64,000 bases of DNA from Planctomycetaceae bacterium (GTDB taxonomy: Bacteria > Planctomycetota > Planctomycetia > Planctomycetales > Planctomycetaceae), in NCBI GenBank assembly GCA_041398825.1, contig JAWKTX010000001.1:372001-436000 (forward strand), written 5' to 3'. Below the pieces are notes generated by a model. It was not told the DNA's origin. It saw nothing but the letters and a program-made list of their open reading frames with translations, and searched no databases. A program made the position numbers and the translations under genes. Below, in pieces: positions 62,310 to 64,000 of this stretch (the first letter of the stretch is position 1; each line of letters opens with the position of its first letter).

Positions 62310-63764
62310 ATGAGCGAAGTTTCACGTGACCTGCAAAAGAAGACATCGCGCCGAAATCTCTTTGGCAATCTGCGTGATGGGCTGAGTGCCGTTGCGCTGG
62401 CGTCCCTGCTGCAGAATGATGTCCAGGCCGAAAACGCCCACCAGACACCCGATGGCCAGCCGCATTTTCAGCCAAAAGCGAAGCGAGTGATCTGGCTGTT
62501 TATGCGGGGCGGTGTCAGCCACATGGAAAGCTTTGATCCAAAGCCCATGCTGACGAAATTTGCCGGGAAATCGATTGATGAAACGCCATGGAAAGATGTG
62601 CAGGATCCCGAAAAGCTGAAGAGGGTCCGGGTTGTTGTTGTCAACGATGCCAATGGCCAGCAGCGAAAAGTCATCTATCCGCTTCAGGTGGGTTTCAAAA
62701 AGTACGGCCAGTCCGGAATTGAAGTGAGCGACTGGTTCCCTCACATCGGTCAGGTGATCGATGATATCTCTGTGGTGCGTTCGATGTGGACGACCGATGA
62801 CAATCATGGTGCGCAGGTGCAGTTTCACTCCGGCCGTCACATGCTGGATGCACGCGTGCCGACAATTGGCGCCTGGATCAACTACGGACTGGGTTCACTG
62901 AACGAAAGCCTGCCCCAGTTTATACAAATGGGGCCACGATTTTTTGACGTCAGGGATGGGCATTACCTTGGCCCGGCATACGATTCCATCCCGTTAAAAG
63001 TGGATCCGGCCAATCCCCTGCCTTACGCAAAGCCACAACTGGATCTCAGTCGTGACGAACAACAGATTGAGTTTTCCCTGGTCAATCGGCTGAACGGCAT
63101 CAGTGCCAGACAACATCCACTTGATGCAACTCTGCGAGCTCGTATGAAATCGTATGAGCTGGCGTTTCGAATGCAGACCGCGGTTCCTGATGTGATTCGG
63201 TTTGAGGACGAAACTCAGGATACACACAATCTTTATGGCCTTGACGACCCGAAGACCAGGCCTTTTGGTATGCAGTTGCTGGCAGCGCGAAGATTCGCTG
63301 AAAAGGGGTGCCGCTTCATTCAGATCATGCACGGTGATGGTGCGGCTGGTGCGTGGGATGCACATTCCAATCTGCAGACGAACCACACGAATTTGTCTGC
63401 TCAGGTGGATCGACCAATTGCTGGTCTGATCACCGACCTGAAGCGTCGAGGAATGCTCGAAGACACGATGGTTGTTTTTGCGACGGAGTTTGGACGGACA
63501 CCGGGAACTCAGGGAAGTAACGGTCGTGATCATCATCCATATGGATTTAGCGTGTGGATGGCAGGGGGTGGGCTTAAAGGAGGTGTCGCCCATGGAGCCA
63601 CCGACGAACTGGGTTTCCACGCCGTGGATCAACCGCATTACGTCACCGACGTTCATGCGACCATCATGAAACAGCTTGGTCTGAATGCACGCCTGTTGGA
63701 AGTCCCCGGACAAAAACGTACCGAAATGGATTATGGTCTGCCTATCGATGACATCATTGCATAA
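62310..63764 (+). CDS. DUF1501 family exported protein (PSD1 partner)
   Basis: 484 residues from ATG 62310 (GAGG eight bases upstream). The leader SRRNLFGNLRDGLSAVALASLL is Tat-like. The body begins VIWLFMRGGVSHMESFDPKP and closes with VVFATEFGRTPGTQGSNGRD and HHPYGFSVWMAGGGLKGGVA. It is the third DUF1501 copy in the window and the only one near a PSD1 protein, which lies upstream on the same strand beyond the DUF885 gene. Probably acts with PSD1 at the envelope; reaction unknown. Confidence 0.93.
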   Translation: MSEVSRDLQKKTSRRNLFGNLRDGLSAVALASLLQNDVQAENAHQTPDGQPHFQPKAKRVIWLFMRGGVSHMESFDPKPMLTKFAGKSIDETPWKDVQDPEKLKRVRVVVVNDANGQQRKVIYPLQVGFKKYGQSGIEVSDWFPHIGQVIDDISVVRSMWTTDDNHGAQVQFHSGRHMLDARVPTIGAWINYGLGSLNESLPQFIQMGPRFFDVRDGHYLGPAYDSIPLKVDPANPLPYAKPQLDLSRDEQQIEFSLVNRLNGISARQHPLDATLRARMKSYELAFRMQTAVPDVIRFEDETQDTHNLYGLDDPKTRPFGMQLLAARRFAEKGCRFIQIMHGDGAAGAWDAHSNLQTNHTNLSAQVDRPIAGLITDLKRRGMLEDTMVVFATEFGRTPGTQGSNGRDHHPYGFSVWMAGGGLKGGVAHGATDELGFHAVDQPHYVTDVHATIMKQLGLNARLLEVPGQKRTEMDYGLPIDDIIA

Positions 63765-63841
63765 ACATGGCAAGAGGCGGGCCGTTGAAATTGCCGGAGC
63801 CATTGCTGACGGAAGATTTTCGAAGAAGCGTTTAACTTAAG

Positions 63842-63867
63842 GCCTGTCCCGGTTTTTCAACGAACAG
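63842..63867 (+). repeat. Dispersed palindromic repeat, copy E (3' half clear)
   Basis: GCCTGTCCCGGTTTTTCAAC and the following GAACAG match the right end of copies A and D. To the left, from about 63782 (CCGTTGAAATTGCCGGAGCC), the sequence keeps only a weak resemblance, so this is a decayed or truncated copy downstream of the DUF1501 gene. Confidence 0.6.
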
Positions 63868-63914
63868 TGAACGGCGTAACCCGGCACAACGCTGATATCA
63901 GGACAGTGAAATCG

Positions 63915-64000
63915 ATGGTCAATGGAATTATCCGAAAACGGTCTGCTCGTATGAACGGTGTTGATGGTGTAGGTTCGATGCAAAGCTTCGGCGAAGGTGA
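63915..64000 (+). CDS. Possible start of a gene running off the right edge
   Basis: From ATG 63915 a frame stays open to the end of the window (MVNGIIRKRSARMNG...). AGGA lies about 11 bases upstream, which is a weak ribosome site. Too short to assign; it may be chance. Confidence 0.2.
   Translation, partial: MVNGIIRKRSARMNGVDGVGSMQSFGEG

Overview
The window looks like a chromosomal segment of a planctomycete (Planctomycetota, probably a Planctomycetaceae-type lineage). This rests on gene families that are typical of that phylum: three DUF1501 proteins, a DUF1549/DUF1553 (PSD1) cytochrome-like protein, a DUF1552 plus DUF1592-type pair, a DUF1559 prepilin-like protein, PQQ-like propeller and PEGA lipoproteins, and several membrane proteins with an N-terminal zinc ribbon. 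No rRNA, tRNA, CRISPR array, phage or plasmid module was seen. The genus cannot be fixed from the sequence alone.

Layout. 1-900: the 3' end of a REP-associated Y1 transposase with REP-like repeats behind it. 0.9-3 kb: ispF, ruvC and ruvA on the minus strand. 3.2-7.7 kb: a lipoprotein, a GH62 arabinofuranosidase, pyrE and a zinc-ribbon membrane protein. 7.8-11.6 kb: a frameshifted ADP-ribosylglycohydrolase, gnd and a sugar-acid kinase of the 2-keto-3-deoxygluconate type. 11.9-18.5 kb: an exported STN-like protein, a DUF1501 protein, a PEGA lipoprotein, an LRR/coiled-coil protein, an SGNH hydrolase and mscL. 18.8-21.5 kb: hisH-hisA-queG. 21.5-29.8 kb: a zinc-ribbon protein, a DUF1559 pseudopilin, an aminotransferase, a nuclease-like unknown, and an ABC exporter fusion with its HlyD partner. 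29.9-37.2 kb: a PQQ propeller, a beta-helix protein, a DUF1501 protein and an M48 peptidase.

37.5-50.8 kb is dominated by type IVc (Tad/Flp) pilus genes in two opposed sets. The plus-strand set is TadE-like, VWA/TadG-like and TadE-like. The minus-strand set is prepilin peptidase, TadE-like, CpaB, TadG-like, TadA, TadB and TadC. Between them lie a gamma-glutamyltransferase and a fourth zinc-ribbon protein. No secretin, TadZ or Flp pilin was found in the window. 51-64 kb holds a DUF2721 protein, a lipoprotein, the DUF1552/DUF1592 pair, the PSD1 protein, a DUF885 putative peptidase and the DUF1501 partner of PSD1.

The most notable non-coding signal is a dispersed palindromic repeat of about 90 bp. 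It has terminal inverted repeats (CTGTTGAAAA...TTTTTCAACAG) and occurs at least five times in intergenic DNA: near 1.8, 13.2, 46.9, 56.6 and 63.8 kb. I found no convincing new defence or biosynthetic system. The best leads are this repeat family, the frameshift in the ADP-ribosylglycohydrolase, a shared zinc-ribbon module on four otherwise unrelated membrane proteins, and a nuclease-like unknown next to the exporter.
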